Numbered from the stretch's first letter, positions 1 to 8,691 are shown. The stretch is DNA of 64,000 nt from UBA2336 sp965227265 (GCA_965227265.1 OZ245738.1:3906001-3970000), one strand, 5' to 3'. Made by a program: numbers and translations. Notes: a model not told the origin generated them from the sequence alone.

Positions 1-27
1 AAAAAAGCCCCGATTTCTCGGGGCTTT
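1..27 (-). terminator. Intrinsic terminator downstream of tRNA-Ser
   Basis: Read on the minus strand, an 8-bp GC-rich stem (AGCCCCGA with TCGGGGCT, loop of four) is followed by a run of T. It lies 5 nt past the 3' end of tRNA-Ser, so it most likely ends the tRNA transcript. Confidence 0.85.
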
Positions 28-31
28 AGAG

Positions 32-116
32 CAGAGGAGGAGGGATTCGAACCCCCGGAACCTTGCGGTTCTCCGGTTTTCAAGACCGGTGCAATAAACC
101 GCTCTACCACTCCTCT
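32..116 (-). tRNA. tRNA-Ser (anticodon UGA)
   Basis: An 85-nt cloverleaf can be drawn by hand. The acceptor stem is AGAGGAG paired with CTCCTCT, with G as discriminator base. There is a D arm, a 5-bp anticodon stem CCGGT/ACCGG with loop CTTGAAA (anticodon TGA), a long variable arm typical of class II tRNAs, and a T arm with loop TTCGAAT. The long variable arm and the anticodon agree on serine, reading UCA and other UCN codons. CCA is not encoded. An intrinsic terminator follows at once. Confidence 0.95.
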
Positions 117-189
117 GTACCGTTTTCACGTTCGGGATGCAAATGTAGATTTTTCTGTTAATCCTGCAAAATCGCCATTTACTGTTCCA

Positions 190-1734
190 CTAATTTTCTT
201 CTGCAAAATCTGGGAAGGTCTTTTTAAGGTCTTTATCTTCAATTTTAGGTGGACTCTTGCGATAGGCATCCAATTCAAGCAATACGATTCGCTGATCATT
301 TATTGTGCCCCTCAGTTTATCAATATCCTTATCGAATTCCGGTGATCTACGAGAGGATTTTAAACCATACTTCCGGGCAAACTCATCACCTGCACTTTGA
401 ATTCTGTTTCGAATGTCAATGTCGATTTTAATTTTATCCATGATGTCATCTTTTGAGCGGCCAATAACCTCAGTCGCTTCAAGTGTTCCGAGTGTAAGTA
501 CAGTTGTGCCACCAACAGCCGGAACAATTTTTTGTGCATTCTGGTCGTCTTGAAAAGCTACCGGACTTATGCCCGTGACAGCTCCTAAAGATGCGTTGAG
601 GATTGAACGTTTCTTTTTACCCTTTTTTGCCTTCTTATAATCTTCGTTAAGTTTTTTCTGATTTTCATCTAGATCTTTAATCATTAGATAAGCGCTAATC
701 AAATTGGCCTTGTATTTCTGATACTGATGCGCATCTTTCTCAATTACATTTTCTGCATCATTAACCGTGATGGATATTTTTCGCTGTACGCGATTATTAG
801 ATTTATCCAGCGCAAAAAATACAATCTCAACCGGAAGTTGTTTTTTTGTTTCTTCTACAAAAGAGTATGCAGGTTTCCAGGTGAATTCATATTGCAACGG
901 AGTGTTTTCTTTTAATGCAGCAGCCGTGATACGCAGATCGGAAGGAATAAAACCTGCGCTGCGCACGTTGTCATCACCGTTAGGATCTGAGATGTATATT
1001 TTAAGATTTAAGGTTTCATCTTCTTTCAATGAAAAAACAGAATCGCCCGGAACAATTAATAATTCAGGTGGAAGATCAAGTTGCGTTTGAGCGATACGAA
1101 TTCGGCTTTTTGTTTCTGCTTTGTCAGGCTGATCTTGAACAATAAATTCTACCGTGAGCGGATTATTCTTTAATGAATTAAACTGACTTCTAGAAGGTGC
1201 CCACGTAAACTGTCCTTGTGATGAAAGATTAGCGCCTTCGGGCATTTGCGTTTGAATGATTTTGAAAACAAAAGGATCACCATCGGGATCAGAAACATAT
1301 TCGTAGGGAATCTGATAGCTATTACGGGTGGATTGCTTTACGTAAAAGACAGGGATATCTTCGATTACCGATGCACGGTTTGTATGATTAACGGTAAATG
1401 TAACTGCAGTTCGGGCTCGCTTTCCTTCTGCCCAATGTGCCTGAAAGATGACGGTAAATTCTTTCTTCTGTTCTAAACGATTAACAAGATCGTAGGAAGG
1501 TTTCCAGGAAAAATTACCTAATGAATCAAATTGAACCGGAAGTTTCTCTGCATTTTCAATGGAGAAGTAAAGCAATACTTCCGGATGTGTAGCGCGTACT
1601 TTAAAGGAGATTTGTTTTCCTTCCTGAAGTATTCTCCATTCAGTTGAATCAGGCAGAATAATTTCATAACCGGTTTGCGCAGAAACGGATGCTGTTAAAA
1701 GAGCAAATGCGGTAAAAAAAAGCAGTTTTTTCAA
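190..1734 (-). CDS. Secreted protein with three cadherin/Ig-like repeats and a C-terminal coiled coil
   Basis: A 514-aa protein with an N-terminal signal peptide (cleavage near residue 20, after VSA). Three repeat units each end with an F-x-W-x-P strand (FSWKP near 75, FTWAP near 176, FTWKP near 284), and acidic turns DPDGDP (149) and DPNGDD (250) look like calcium-type loops of cadherin-like or putative-Ig domains. From about residue 330 the protein is charged and helical (likely coiled coil), with a small glycine/alanine-rich stretch near 385-415. It is probably exported to the periplasm or cell surface; no enzymatic motif is visible. The start is TTG, chosen because it gives a perfect signal peptide and no ATG is near. 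It is transcribed away from the adjacent ATL gene. Function unknown. Confidence 0.75.
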   Translation of the reverse strand: MKKLLFFTAFALLTASVSAQTGYEIILPDSTEWRILQEGKQISFKVRATHPEVLLYFSIENAEKLPVQFDSLGNFSWKPSYDLVNRLEQKKEFTVIFQAHWAEGKRARTAVTFTVNHTNRASVIEDIPVFYVKQSTRNSYQIPYEYVSDPDGDPFVFKIIQTQMPEGANLSSQGQFTWAPSRSQFNSLKNNPLTVEFIVQDQPDKAETKSRIRIAQTQLDLPPELLIVPGDSVFSLKEDETLNLKIYISDPNGDDNVRSAGFIPSDLRITAAALKENTPLQYEFTWKPAYSFVEETKKQLPVEIVFFALDKSNNRVQRKISITVNDAENVIEKDAHQYQKYKANLISAYLMIKDLDENQKKLNEDYKKAKKGKKKRSILNASLGAVTGISPVAFQDDQNAQKIVPAVGGTTVLTLGTLEATEVIGRSKDDIMDKIKIDIDIRNRIQSAGDEFARKYGLKSSRRSPEFDKDIDKLRGTINDQRIVLLELDAYRKSPPKIEDKDLKKTFPDFAEEN

Positions 1735-1785
1735 GACGAGCCTAAAAATAAGGCCGTAAATTTAGCAAGATCAACCGTCCGATTC

Positions 1786-2127
1786 ATGGCAGGTACTAAA
1801 AAACCAGATAAACCCAATTTTTTCAGCGATGTATACGATGTAGCTCGCCTTATTCCGAAAGGACGCGTGAGCAGCTATGGTGCTATTGCCAATTATCTGG
1901 GTACTAAAATGAGTTCACGTATGGTTGGTTGGGCAATGAACGGCTGTCCCAAAGATGTACCCGCACATCGGGTTGTTAACCGCAACGGTTTGTTAACCGG
2001 AAAACACCACTTCAAGCCGCCTTCTCGGATGCAACAACTCCTGGAGAAAGAAAAGATCAAAGTCGTAGATGACAAGATTGTTGACTTCCAGAATAAGTAT
2101 TGGGATCCCTCTAAAGAATTGATGTAA
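1786..2127 (+). CDS. Alkyltransferase-like protein (ATL, MGMT family without the reactive cysteine)
   Basis: This 113-aa protein matches the DNA-binding half of O6-alkylguanine-DNA alkyltransferases. It has a helix-turn-helix (RVSSYGAIA, with the base-flipping Tyr near residue 31), the arginine finger (SSRMVGWAM, R45) and the active-site loop. In true MGMT the loop reads PCHR; here it is PAHR (59-62), so the alkyl-accepting cysteine is alanine. Proteins of this type (ATL) bind O6-alkylguanine lesions without repairing them and hand them to nucleotide excision repair; that role is taken from the family. The C-terminal tail of about 40 residues carries the usual wing. It is divergent from the upstream secreted-protein gene, 51 bp away. 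Confidence 0.9.
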   Translation: MAGTKKPDKPNFFSDVYDVARLIPKGRVSSYGAIANYLGTKMSSRMVGWAMNGCPKDVPAHRVVNRNGLLTGKHHFKPPSRMQQLLEKEKIKVVDDKIVDFQNKYWDPSKELM

Positions 2128-2258
2128 AAAATTCAATTCGAGAATCACTCTTCCCAAAACTGGAATTTCTCATAAGCCCACCTTCGAAATTTTATAATTC
2201 AAGCGGTTTGTTCCTTCGGCATGTCATTAGCATAAGAGGATTCAAACCCAGTTTAATA

Positions 2259-2615
2259 ATGAAAACCTTCGTAAAAATATTCCTGCTGATCGTAGTATTG
2301 TTTGTATTGGCTTCAGCAGCGTTTGCAGCTCCGGTTACAGCTGTTAAAAAGGACACGATGGATGTTTCAGTAACTCCAACGCACTATAAAGATCTTCTCA
2401 TTCTAAAGGCCGGTAAAACCTTTAGAGGCGCTACCGTAGAAGTACATGATGCAGCAGGCGCAGTGGTTGCTTCAAGCCACATCTCCAGGAAAAAAATGAT
2501 CATCGATTTTTACGACATCCCTTACGGAGCGTACACCATCTGCATTGTAAAGAACAAAAAGATGATGCTAGAATTTAATCACATTAAGAGCCAAGGTTCA
2601 GAAATTCTTAACTGA
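2259..2615 (+). CDS. Small secreted beta-sandwich protein
   Basis: 118 aa from ATG at 2259. An upstream in-frame start would add 17 residues before the signal peptide and is unlikely. Residues 1-23 form a clear signal peptide (FLLIVVLFVL core, AFA cleavage). The mature part (about 95 residues) alternates short beta strands (DLLILKAG, ATVEVHDAAGAVV, YGAYTICIVKNKK) as in T9SS sorting-type or DUF3244-like domains of Bacteroidota, but no second domain is attached. Two hairpins with T tracts follow, so it is likely monocistronic. Function not recognised. Confidence 0.65.
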   Translation: MKTFVKIFLLIVVLFVLASAAFAAPVTAVKKDTMDVSVTPTHYKDLLILKAGKTFRGATVEVHDAAGAVVASSHISRKKMIIDFYDIPYGAYTICIVKNKKMMLEFNHIKSQGSEILN

Positions 2616-2625
2616 ATCTAACGAC

Positions 2626-2647
2626 AACCAACGTGGGGTTGGTTTTA
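2626..2647 (+). terminator. Intrinsic terminator after small secreted protein gene
   Basis: CCAAC and GTTGG form a 5-bp stem (7 bp with the flanking A/T pairs) followed by TTTT, starting 11 nt after the upstream stop codon. Confidence 0.7.
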
Positions 2648-2657
2648 ATCGGGTTTA

Positions 2658-2690
2658 GGGTCGCTTTGCAAAAGGCGGCCCTTTCCTTTT
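2658..2690 (+). terminator. Second hairpin with T-rich tail
   Basis: GGGTCGCTTT pairs with AAGGCGGCCC (with G-T pairs) around a short loop, then CTTTCCTTTT. This is probably a back-up terminator between the convergent small secreted protein and symporter genes. Confidence 0.55.
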
Positions 2691-2739
2691 AGATGTAAGG
2701 CTTATAGGATTAGCAGGATTATGCTTGAGAATTTTAAGC

Positions 2740-4188
2740 CTACTTTATGTTTTTCGAGGATATCAAGAACAAGCCGAGGAAGGTAAGAATACCATTAACA
2801 AGTACGATCTCAATGCCAATTTTATAACCATTGAACCAAGCCTCAGAGTTTGCGCTGAGGATGTAAGAGATAATCGGAGTGATTACACATATCACGGGCA
2901 CAAGTTTGTCTTTTACTTTTCGGGTTGTGAGTAATCCGAAGGAGAATAAACCCAGAAGCGGGCCATACGTGTAACCGGCAACATTTAATACAGCATCAAT
3001 TACGGAACGTTCATTGATTTGCTTAAAGATTAAAATGATCAGCAGAAATAATAGCGAAAAGCCTATGTGCACCATAAACTTTTGTTTCTTCTTCACAGGC
3101 TCGGGTTTGTCTTTGAAATTAAGGAAGTCAATACAAAACGATGTTGTAAGTCCCGTTAGTGCGGAGTCTGCACTGGCGTAAGAAGACGCAATAATTCCCA
3201 GTAAGAAAAATACCCCAACTAATAATCCGAACTCATTCAGTGCGAGGCTTGGAAAAAGCTGATCGGATGTTGGTGGCAAAGCAATTCCTTTTTGCGTGCT
3301 GTAGATATAGAGTAAAGCACCCAATACCAGGAATAAGAGGTTTACAATTACCAACGTGATGCTGAACCAGAACATGTTTTTCTGGGCTTCACCCAGATTT
3401 TTACAGGTTAGATTTTTCTGCATGATCTCTTGATCCATCCCCGTCATGGTAATGGTGATGAACATACCGCCTAAGAAATACTTTGGAAAGAACAGCGTTG
3501 AATTTGGATCGTCTACGTAAAAAATCTTAGCATATCCATTATCTTTTATAGCGGTGATCATTTCATTGAATGAAAAGCCTAACGCATCTGAGATCTGCCA
3601 GACTGCAATGCAAACTGCTGACACCAGAAACAGCGTTTGAAAAGTATCTGTCCAGACAACCGTTTTAACACCGCCTTTGAAAGTATAAACCCAAATCAGA
3701 ACAATGGTCGTTGCTACCGTTACAAAAAACGGAACATTCCAAGCATCAAATAAAAAGAGTTGAAGTACAGTTGCTGCTAGGTACAAACGCAAGGCAGAAC
3801 CGATAGAGCGAGAAATCAAAAAGAAAAACGCCCCGGTTTTATAAGAGTATTTATCAAATCGCTGTTCGAGGTATGTATAGATGGAAACTAAATTTAGTCT
3901 GTAATAAAGCGGGAGAAGAATTCCAATAATTACCCAGTACCCAACGAGGTAGCCCAGCACAACCTGAAAGTAGCCGAAGCCAATCTTGCCCACGTTTCCT
4001 GGAACGGAAATAAATGTCACACCCGAAAGTGAGGATCCGATCATACCAAACGCCACCAGATACCAAGGCGATTGCCGGTTTGCGGTAAAGAAAGTATTCG
4101 TATCAGCGCCTTTTGACGTGAAATAGGAAATGGTGATAAGCGCTAAAAAATAGACTACTAAAATGGAGCCGACCAGCAGAGGTGTCAT
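2740..4188 (-). CDS. Sodium:solute symporter (SSS family)
   Basis: A 482-aa polytopic membrane protein with about 13 predicted transmembrane helices. The N-terminal helix, the TM2 region (SSLSGVTFISVPG), the conserved cytoplasmic turn GMDQEIMQKNL, and SSYASADSALTGL in the TM8 region that contributes to the Na+ site all match the SSS (SLC5) family. These proteins couple inward Na+ flow to uptake of sugars, amino acids, vitamins or sialic acid. The substrate cannot be told from sequence or from neighbours (small secreted protein, clpS). The ATG start gives a first TM helix right at the N terminus. Confidence 0.88.
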   Translation of the reverse strand: MTPLLVGSILVVYFLALITISYFTSKGADTNTFFTANRQSPWYLVAFGMIGSSLSGVTFISVPGNVGKIGFGYFQVVLGYLVGYWVIIGILLPLYYRLNLVSIYTYLEQRFDKYSYKTGAFFFLISRSIGSALRLYLAATVLQLFLFDAWNVPFFVTVATTIVLIWVYTFKGGVKTVVWTDTFQTLFLVSAVCIAVWQISDALGFSFNEMITAIKDNGYAKIFYVDDPNSTLFFPKYFLGGMFITITMTGMDQEIMQKNLTCKNLGEAQKNMFWFSITLVIVNLLFLVLGALLYIYSTQKGIALPPTSDQLFPSLALNEFGLLVGVFFLLGIIASSYASADSALTGLTTSFCIDFLNFKDKPEPVKKKQKFMVHIGFSLLFLLIILIFKQINERSVIDAVLNVAGYTYGPLLGLFSFGLLTTRKVKDKLVPVICVITPIISYILSANSEAWFNGYKIGIEIVLVNGILTFLGLFLISSKNIK

Positions 4189-4258
4189 ACGCAGATTTCG
4201 ATTGCAGAAGGGAAAATCCTTTCCGGTTCAAGTATAGTTTAAATAGGTCGATTTTCGT

Positions 4259-4266
4259 TAATTTTG
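4259..4266 (+). promoter_or_regulatory. TAnnTTTG -7 box upstream of clpS
   Basis: TAATTTTG matches the Bacteroidota sigma-A -7 consensus exactly and lies 18 nt before the clpS ATG at 4285. A -33 TTG box is not evident. Confidence 0.5.
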
Positions 4267-4284
4267 CATTCGAAACAATTCGCA

Positions 4285-4569
4285 ATGAAGCACGATTTTC
4301 AGGCTGATGAGATGGTGGATGTGCTGGAGGTTATTGAAACAACCGACCTGATGGATCTTATGGTGTTCAACGATGACGTGAATACGTTCGATCATGTGAT
4401 CAACACGCTTATCAAAATTTGCAAGCATACCCAGGAGCAGGCTGAGCAATGCACCATGCTTATCCACTACAAAGGAAAATGCACCGTGAAGAACGGCAGC
4501 TTTGAATTTCTCAAGCCCATGCGCGATGCGATCTGCGAAGCGGGCATTGATGCACGCATCGTATCATAA
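4285..4569 (+). CDS. clpS: ATP-dependent Clp protease adaptor ClpS
   Basis: 94 aa from ATG 4285 (an upstream TTG lies within the promoter-like box, so it was rejected). The core shows the ClpS signature: LMVFNDDVNTFDHVI (substrate N-degron pocket and the Asn-Asp pair), then QAEQCTMLIHYKGKC and a C-terminal strand. ClpS binds the ClpA/ClpC N domain and delivers N-end-rule substrates to ClpP. The stop lies 18 nt before recR, and both read the same way, so co-transcription is likely. Confidence 0.93.
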   Translation: MKHDFQADEMVDVLEVIETTDLMDLMVFNDDVNTFDHVINTLIKICKHTQEQAEQCTMLIHYKGKCTVKNGSFEFLKPMRDAICEAGIDARIVS

Positions 4570-4587
4570 GACTTAAAATTTTTAGCG

Positions 4588-5196
4588 TTGGAGTATCCTT
4601 CCAAACTTATTGAAGAGGCCGTAAACCAGGTTTCCAAGCTTCCGGGCATTGGAAAGAAAACTGCGTTACGTTTGGTGCTGAGCCTGATCAAGGATAAGCA
4701 GGAAAAAACTTTCGCCTTAACGGATGCCTTGAACAAGTTGCGCGAAGGAATTCGTTTCTGCACCTGCTGCCACAACATTACCGATACTGAAGTCTGCATG
4801 ATCTGCACCAGCCACAGACGTGATAAAAGTATTCTGTGTGTAGTGGAAGATGCCAATGATGTTATGGCGATTGAAAACACATCTCAGTTTAATGGCGTGT
4901 ACCATGTTTTAGGCGGAGTGATCTCACCCATCAACGGCATTGGGCCATCGGAATTAAAGATTGAATCGCTTGTTGGTCGATTGAATCATGGCCAAACTGA
5001 AATTAAAGAGCTTATTCTTGCACTAAGCCCAACGTTGGAGGGGGACACCACTTCCTTCTATATCCACAAAAGGATTAAAGACTTATCCGTAAAGGTTAGT
5101 GTAATTGCCCGGGGAATATCCGTTGGGGGTGACCTGGAATATGCTGACGAAATTACCCTCGGCCGAAGCATAACTGGTCGGACGCTTTTTAATTAA
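4588..5196 (+). CDS. recR: Recombination protein RecR
   Basis: This 202-aa protein has the full RecR layout: N-terminal helix-hairpin-helix (KLPGIGKKTALRL, residues 17-29), a C4 zinc finger (C58, C61, C70, C73), the Toprim domain (ILCVVEDANDVMAIE) and a C-terminal conserved tail (ARGISVGGDLEYADEITLGRS, cut here at the family's GG-D-E-Y-D pattern). It acts with RecO and RecF to load RecA on SSB-coated gaps. The start is TTG: the reading frame is closed by TAA 18 nt upstream and there is no in-frame ATG or GTG before the HhH motif. It is placed directly after clpS. Confidence 0.95.
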   Translation: MEYPSKLIEEAVNQVSKLPGIGKKTALRLVLSLIKDKQEKTFALTDALNKLREGIRFCTCCHNITDTEVCMICTSHRRDKSILCVVEDANDVMAIENTSQFNGVYHVLGGVISPINGIGPSELKIESLVGRLNHGQTEIKELILALSPTLEGDTTSFYIHKRIKDLSVKVSVIARGISVGGDLEYADEITLGRSITGRTLFN

Positions 5197-5226
5197 ACTG
5201 CCTTAGCGATTTCCGACTTCCGCATT

Positions 5227-5234
5227 TATCTTTG
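5227..5234 (+). promoter_or_regulatory. TAnnTTTG -7 box upstream of aminotransferase
   Basis: TATCTTTG lies 21 nt before the ATG at 5256 and matches the Bacteroidota -7 consensus. No clear -33 box is seen. Confidence 0.5.
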
Positions 5235-5255
5235 CACGCCCTTCAAGCAAGAATT

Positions 5256-6455
5256 ATGAATCAAGATCTTTCTGCCCGTATCAATGCCATCCAGGAATCA
5301 GCAACCTTGGCCATGGCCGCCAAAGCCCGGGAATTTAAAAATCGTGGAGTTGACGTGATCAACCTGAGCTTAGGTGAGCCTGATTTTAAAACCCCTCAGC
5401 ATATCTGCGATGCAGCTAAGAAAGCAATTGATGACGGAAAATATTTTGCCTATCCACCCGTAGCGGGTTACCAAGATCTGCGCGAAGCATTGGCTGCCAA
5501 ATATCAGAATGAAAATAAGGTTCCGTATAAAGCTGAAAACATTGTGGTATCGAATGGTGCGAAGCAGTCGATTGCCAATACCATGCTTGCACTTTTAAAT
5601 AAAGGTGATGAAGTAATTGTGTTCTCACCTTTTTGGGTAAGCTACGATGCCTTGGTTCGTTTAGCAGAGGCAACTCCGGTAATCGTAAAAGGAACACTTG
5701 AAAATGATTTCAAAGTAACGGCACAGCAAGTGGAAGCTGCGATCACACCTAAAACACGAGCTATCATTTTTTCGTCTCCTTGTAATCCGACAGGTTCTGT
5801 GTTTTTACGGTCAGAGCTTGAGGCTATTGCAAAAGTTGTTTTGAAACACGAGAACCTATTGGTAATTGCTGATGAGATTTATGAACACATAAATTTCACA
5901 GGCGAACATGTCAGCCTGGCTTCATTGCCGGGAATGTTTGATCGCACAATAACCGTAAACGGATTTGCTAAAGGTTTTGCCATGACGGGGTGGCGTGTGG
6001 GGTACATCGCTGCACCCAAATGGATTGCAGATGGTTGTAACAAAGTTCAAGGACAGATTACATCTGCAAACTGTTCCATTTCTCAGCGTGGTGCACTCGC
6101 GGCTATAACGGGCGACATGAAACCGACCAATGACATGGTAGAACAATATCACAAGCGCAGAGATATCGTTTATAAATTGTTAAAAGAAATTCCGGGTATT
6201 AAAGCCAACTATCCACAAGGTGCTTTCTATTTCTTTCCGGATGTGAGTTCGTACTTTGGTAAATCAGACGGGACGACTACGATAAAAAACAGCGATGACT
6301 TTTGTATGTATATGCTTGCAACAGGTCACGTTTCATTAGTGCCGGGCGAAGCCTTTGGCGATGAAAAATGTGTTCGCATTTCGTATGCTGCTGCTGAACA
6401 AGATCTGGTAGAAGCGCTCAAGCGAATGAAAGACACACTCGCTCAGCTGAAGTAG
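5256..6455 (+). CDS. Aspartate-type aminotransferase (PLP, class I/II)
   Basis: 399 aa from ATG 5256; the upstream TTG frame extension overlaps the -7 box and was rejected. Class I fold signatures are present: N-terminal INLSLGEPDF, SNGAKQSI (cofactor phosphate site), the SSPCNPTGSVF loop, DEIYEHI (Asp that pairs with the pyridine nitrogen), the NGFAKGFAMTGWRVGY segment carrying the Schiff-base lysine, and a C-terminal Arg (CVRISYA) that binds substrate carboxylate. Members of the I-gamma subgroup transaminate aspartate or prephenate with 2-oxoglutarate. It is convergent with the next gene, the stops being directly adjacent. Confidence 0.9.
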   Translation: MNQDLSARINAIQESATLAMAAKAREFKNRGVDVINLSLGEPDFKTPQHICDAAKKAIDDGKYFAYPPVAGYQDLREALAAKYQNENKVPYKAENIVVSNGAKQSIANTMLALLNKGDEVIVFSPFWVSYDALVRLAEATPVIVKGTLENDFKVTAQQVEAAITPKTRAIIFSSPCNPTGSVFLRSELEAIAKVVLKHENLLVIADEIYEHINFTGEHVSLASLPGMFDRTITVNGFAKGFAMTGWRVGYIAAPKWIADGCNKVQGQITSANCSISQRGALAAITGDMKPTNDMVEQYHKRRDIVYKLLKEIPGIKANYPQGAFYFFPDVSSYFGKSDGTTTIKNSDDFCMYMLATGHVSLVPGEAFGDEKCVRISYAAAEQDLVEALKRMKDTLAQLK

Positions 6456-7433
6456 TTACGCAATTCTCTTTTTAACGGAATCAATTTTTTCTTCCATCCT
6501 GTTGAAGAACTTGTTGCGCTCTTTTTCACCTGTTGTACTGATTAATATCGACCGGTTTTGAAGATTGTTAATGAATGCTTCTGTTTGTGCGCAGAAACTT
6601 TCGTGACTCGTCATCAATAATTCTGTAATGTTATGACTGATGTAGGCTATTTTTTTCTCGCCCATTTTATATAAAACCGTATTATCCGCAATCAGGATTT
6701 CATTTTTATATAATGTGTATGGGATGGAATCTTGTTTGAATCCCTGAGCAGCCATTTGGTGAACATCGCGAATCAACTGTTTGTATTGCTCAACGATTAA
6801 CTGACTGTCATCAGTTGAATTAAAGAAACCGGATTCGTTGTAGAACTCAAGTTGCTTTAACGTAACGTTTGTTGTTTCCTCACTCCATACTTCTATACTC
6901 GGGACTTTATTATAGACAGTTGATATTTTTCGCCCCAGGGCAATAAGTTCGTTCCGGATAAGTGCGGGTGAGAATTTTTTAGTCTGCAATTCCGGATAAT
7001 TAAGCACCGACTTCATCCAGAAGAACATTTTGAACGCACATAATTCAGGATACCGGAAGTAATGAAACACCGGTACATCCTTCGCGGTGAAAACAATTTC
7101 TTTGTTACCCGAATAACGTTCAATCAATTCAAGATTTTCAAACATTGATCTCAGCCAATGTTCAAAAGTTTCAGGCTTATTGTTTACGATGAGATGCCGG
7201 AACGGAATAATCCCGGATTCAATTCCCAGTAATGAATCGAGCGATACGCTAAACTTGGTACACAGTGTTTTGGCTTCATCCAGCGACAGCACAGTTTCCC
7301 CTCGAATCCTCCGGTAGGCACTGTCGCGACTGATGTTCAGGACTTCAGCAATCTCATCCGCCAACGAGACGTTCGCGGGCAGCTTCTTTTTTATCTGTTC
7401 GAGAAACGAAGATTGGACACTTTCTGAAGCCAT
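6456..7433 (-). CDS. XRE-like helix-turn-helix regulator
   Basis: 325 aa from ATG 7433, where the sequence becomes protein-like just ahead of the DNA-binding region; upstream in-frame starts exist up to 7502. Residues about 10-70 form a Cro/XRE-type or BetR-like HTH (LADEIAEVLNIS, RDSAYRRIRGE). The remaining 250 residues are mixed helical with no recognised ligand or catalytic motif; such C-terminal domains occur in Bacteroidota regulators of unknown signal. It is divergent from a small membrane protein gene, which it may control (inference). Confidence 0.65.
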   Translation of the reverse strand: MASESVQSSFLEQIKKKLPANVSLADEIAEVLNISRDSAYRRIRGETVLSLDEAKTLCTKFSVSLDSLLGIESGIIPFRHLIVNNKPETFEHWLRSMFENLELIERYSGNKEIVFTAKDVPVFHYFRYPELCAFKMFFWMKSVLNYPELQTKKFSPALIRNELIALGRKISTVYNKVPSIEVWSEETTNVTLKQLEFYNESGFFNSTDDSQLIVEQYKQLIRDVHQMAAQGFKQDSIPYTLYKNEILIADNTVLYKMGEKKIAYISHNITELLMTSHESFCAQTEAFINNLQNRSILISTTGEKERNKFFNRMEEKIDSVKKRIA

Positions 7434-7611
7434 AGATGGGTTGATACTACGAATACTACGCATTTTACACGATTTGCGAAAATTGCAACTGGTGGAATAC
7501 ACCCTTGAATTCTCAGGGTTTTATGCAAAACATACTTTTTGTCGTGGTATAGTTCAACACTTTGCCCAGAGGCATTCACGATAGCTTTGACTCATTAATT
7601 AAAGAAAAGTT

Positions 7612-7761
7612 ATGAGCACACTGTATCAACAAGAATTTGATTTCCGAGATTTTATGAAAAGACGTGGCTGGAACTCGGTTATATCCATTGTGATATTGAT
7701 AGGGCTGTTATCCATTATTCTGATCAAGACCCCTGTTGTGATATTTGATATTTCTTTTTAA
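7612..7761 (+). CDS. 49-aa single-pass membrane protein
   Basis: An ATG frame of 50 codons: a charged N-terminal part of about 20 residues (FDFRDFMKRRGW), then one hydrophobic helix (VISIVILIGLLSIILI) and a short hydrophobic tail. A purine-rich AAAGAAAAG lies just before the ATG. The gene fits the gap between the divergent regulator and the following envelope-protein gene, with 36 bp before the next ATG. It has no homology I recognise; coding status rests on start, RBS-like sequence and the sensible membrane topology. Confidence 0.5.
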   Translation: MSTLYQQEFDFRDFMKRRGWNSVISIVILIGLLSIILIKTPVVIFDISF

Positions 7762-7797
7762 GAATAAATGATTTTCGATCCCTGCAAAATTAATAGT

Positions 7798-8688
7798 ATG
7801 AAAATCAGAATAATACTCTTGGTCATGATCGTCTCGGGTGCAGTCCAAGCACAAAACCAACCGACTGACTCCACTCAACAGTATAGGATTGAGACGACAG
7901 ATGATAATGAATACATCGGGTTTATCGTTAATCAAAGTTATGATACGCTCATACTCAAGACAGAACGATTAGGTATCATCATCTTTCAAAGATCAGATAT
8001 TAAAAGGATAACAAAAATCAATGTTAACCAGGTTAAGAATGGTGAGTATTGGTTTGAGAATCCGCAATCCACGCGATACTTCTGGCAACCGAATGCTTAT
8101 GGGTTGAAGAAAGGCGAAGGATATTATCAGAATGTTTGGATACTGTTCAACCAGGCCAGCATCGGAGTGACCGATAATTTTTCAATTGGAGCGGGCATCA
8201 TCCCCTTATTTTTCTTCGCAGAAGCATCAACACCGATGTGGTTAACGCCCAAAGTTTCTATTCCTATCAAACGCGATAAGTTAAACGTTAGTGCAGGAGC
8301 ATTAATGGGCACTGTGTTAGGTGAAGAGGATGCAAATTTTGGAATTGCTTACGGTACCACAACACTCGGAAGTCGTGATCAGAATATTAGTTTCGGTGTA
8401 GGTTATGGATATGCAGGCGGTGACTGGGCAACAACACCCACCTTTACCCTGAGCGCAATGGTTCGTTTAGGAAAACGCGGTTACTTCATGACTGAAAATT
8501 ATTATATCGGATCGGCCGATGATGCCGTTATATTACTTTTTCTTGGCGGAAGAAGAATGATTAAAAATTCCGGAATTGATTTTGGAATCTTGATTCCATC
8601 CGATAGTGACGGTGAATTGTTTGTTATCCCTTGGTTGGGGGTAACGTTTCCACTTGGCAAAGCGCTGGAATCAGTCAATAAGAAATGA
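7798..8688 (+). CDS. Putative outer-membrane beta-barrel or envelope protein
   Basis: 296 aa from ATG 7798, at which a signal peptide begins (ILLVMIVSGAVQAQ). Residues about 25-75 (YIGFIVNQSYDTLILKT then GIIIFQRSDIKRI) resemble a small SH3/LSM-like strand set that Bacteroidota fuse to envelope domains. The rest has alternating aromatic strands (FSIGAGIIPLFFF, NISFGVGYGYAGGDW, YFMTENYYIG, FVIPWLGVTFPLGKAL) as in small beta-barrels. It probably sits in the outer membrane. Function unknown. It is convergent with the downstream gene, the stops 3 bp apart. Confidence 0.65.
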   Translation: MKIRIILLVMIVSGAVQAQNQPTDSTQQYRIETTDDNEYIGFIVNQSYDTLILKTERLGIIIFQRSDIKRITKINVNQVKNGEYWFENPQSTRYFWQPNAYGLKKGEGYYQNVWILFNQASIGVTDNFSIGAGIIPLFFFAEASTPMWLTPKVSIPIKRDKLNVSAGALMGTVLGEEDANFGIAYGTTTLGSRDQNISFGVGYGYAGGDWATTPTFTLSAMVRLGKRGYFMTENYYIGSADDAVILLFLGGRRMIKNSGIDFGILIPSDSDGELFVIPWLGVTFPLGKALESVNKK

Positions 8689-8691
8689 AAT

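Noticed and set aside
4467..4880. 137-codon open frame antisense to clpS-recR
   Set aside because: Shadow of two conserved genes; Ser-rich composition typical of antisense frames.
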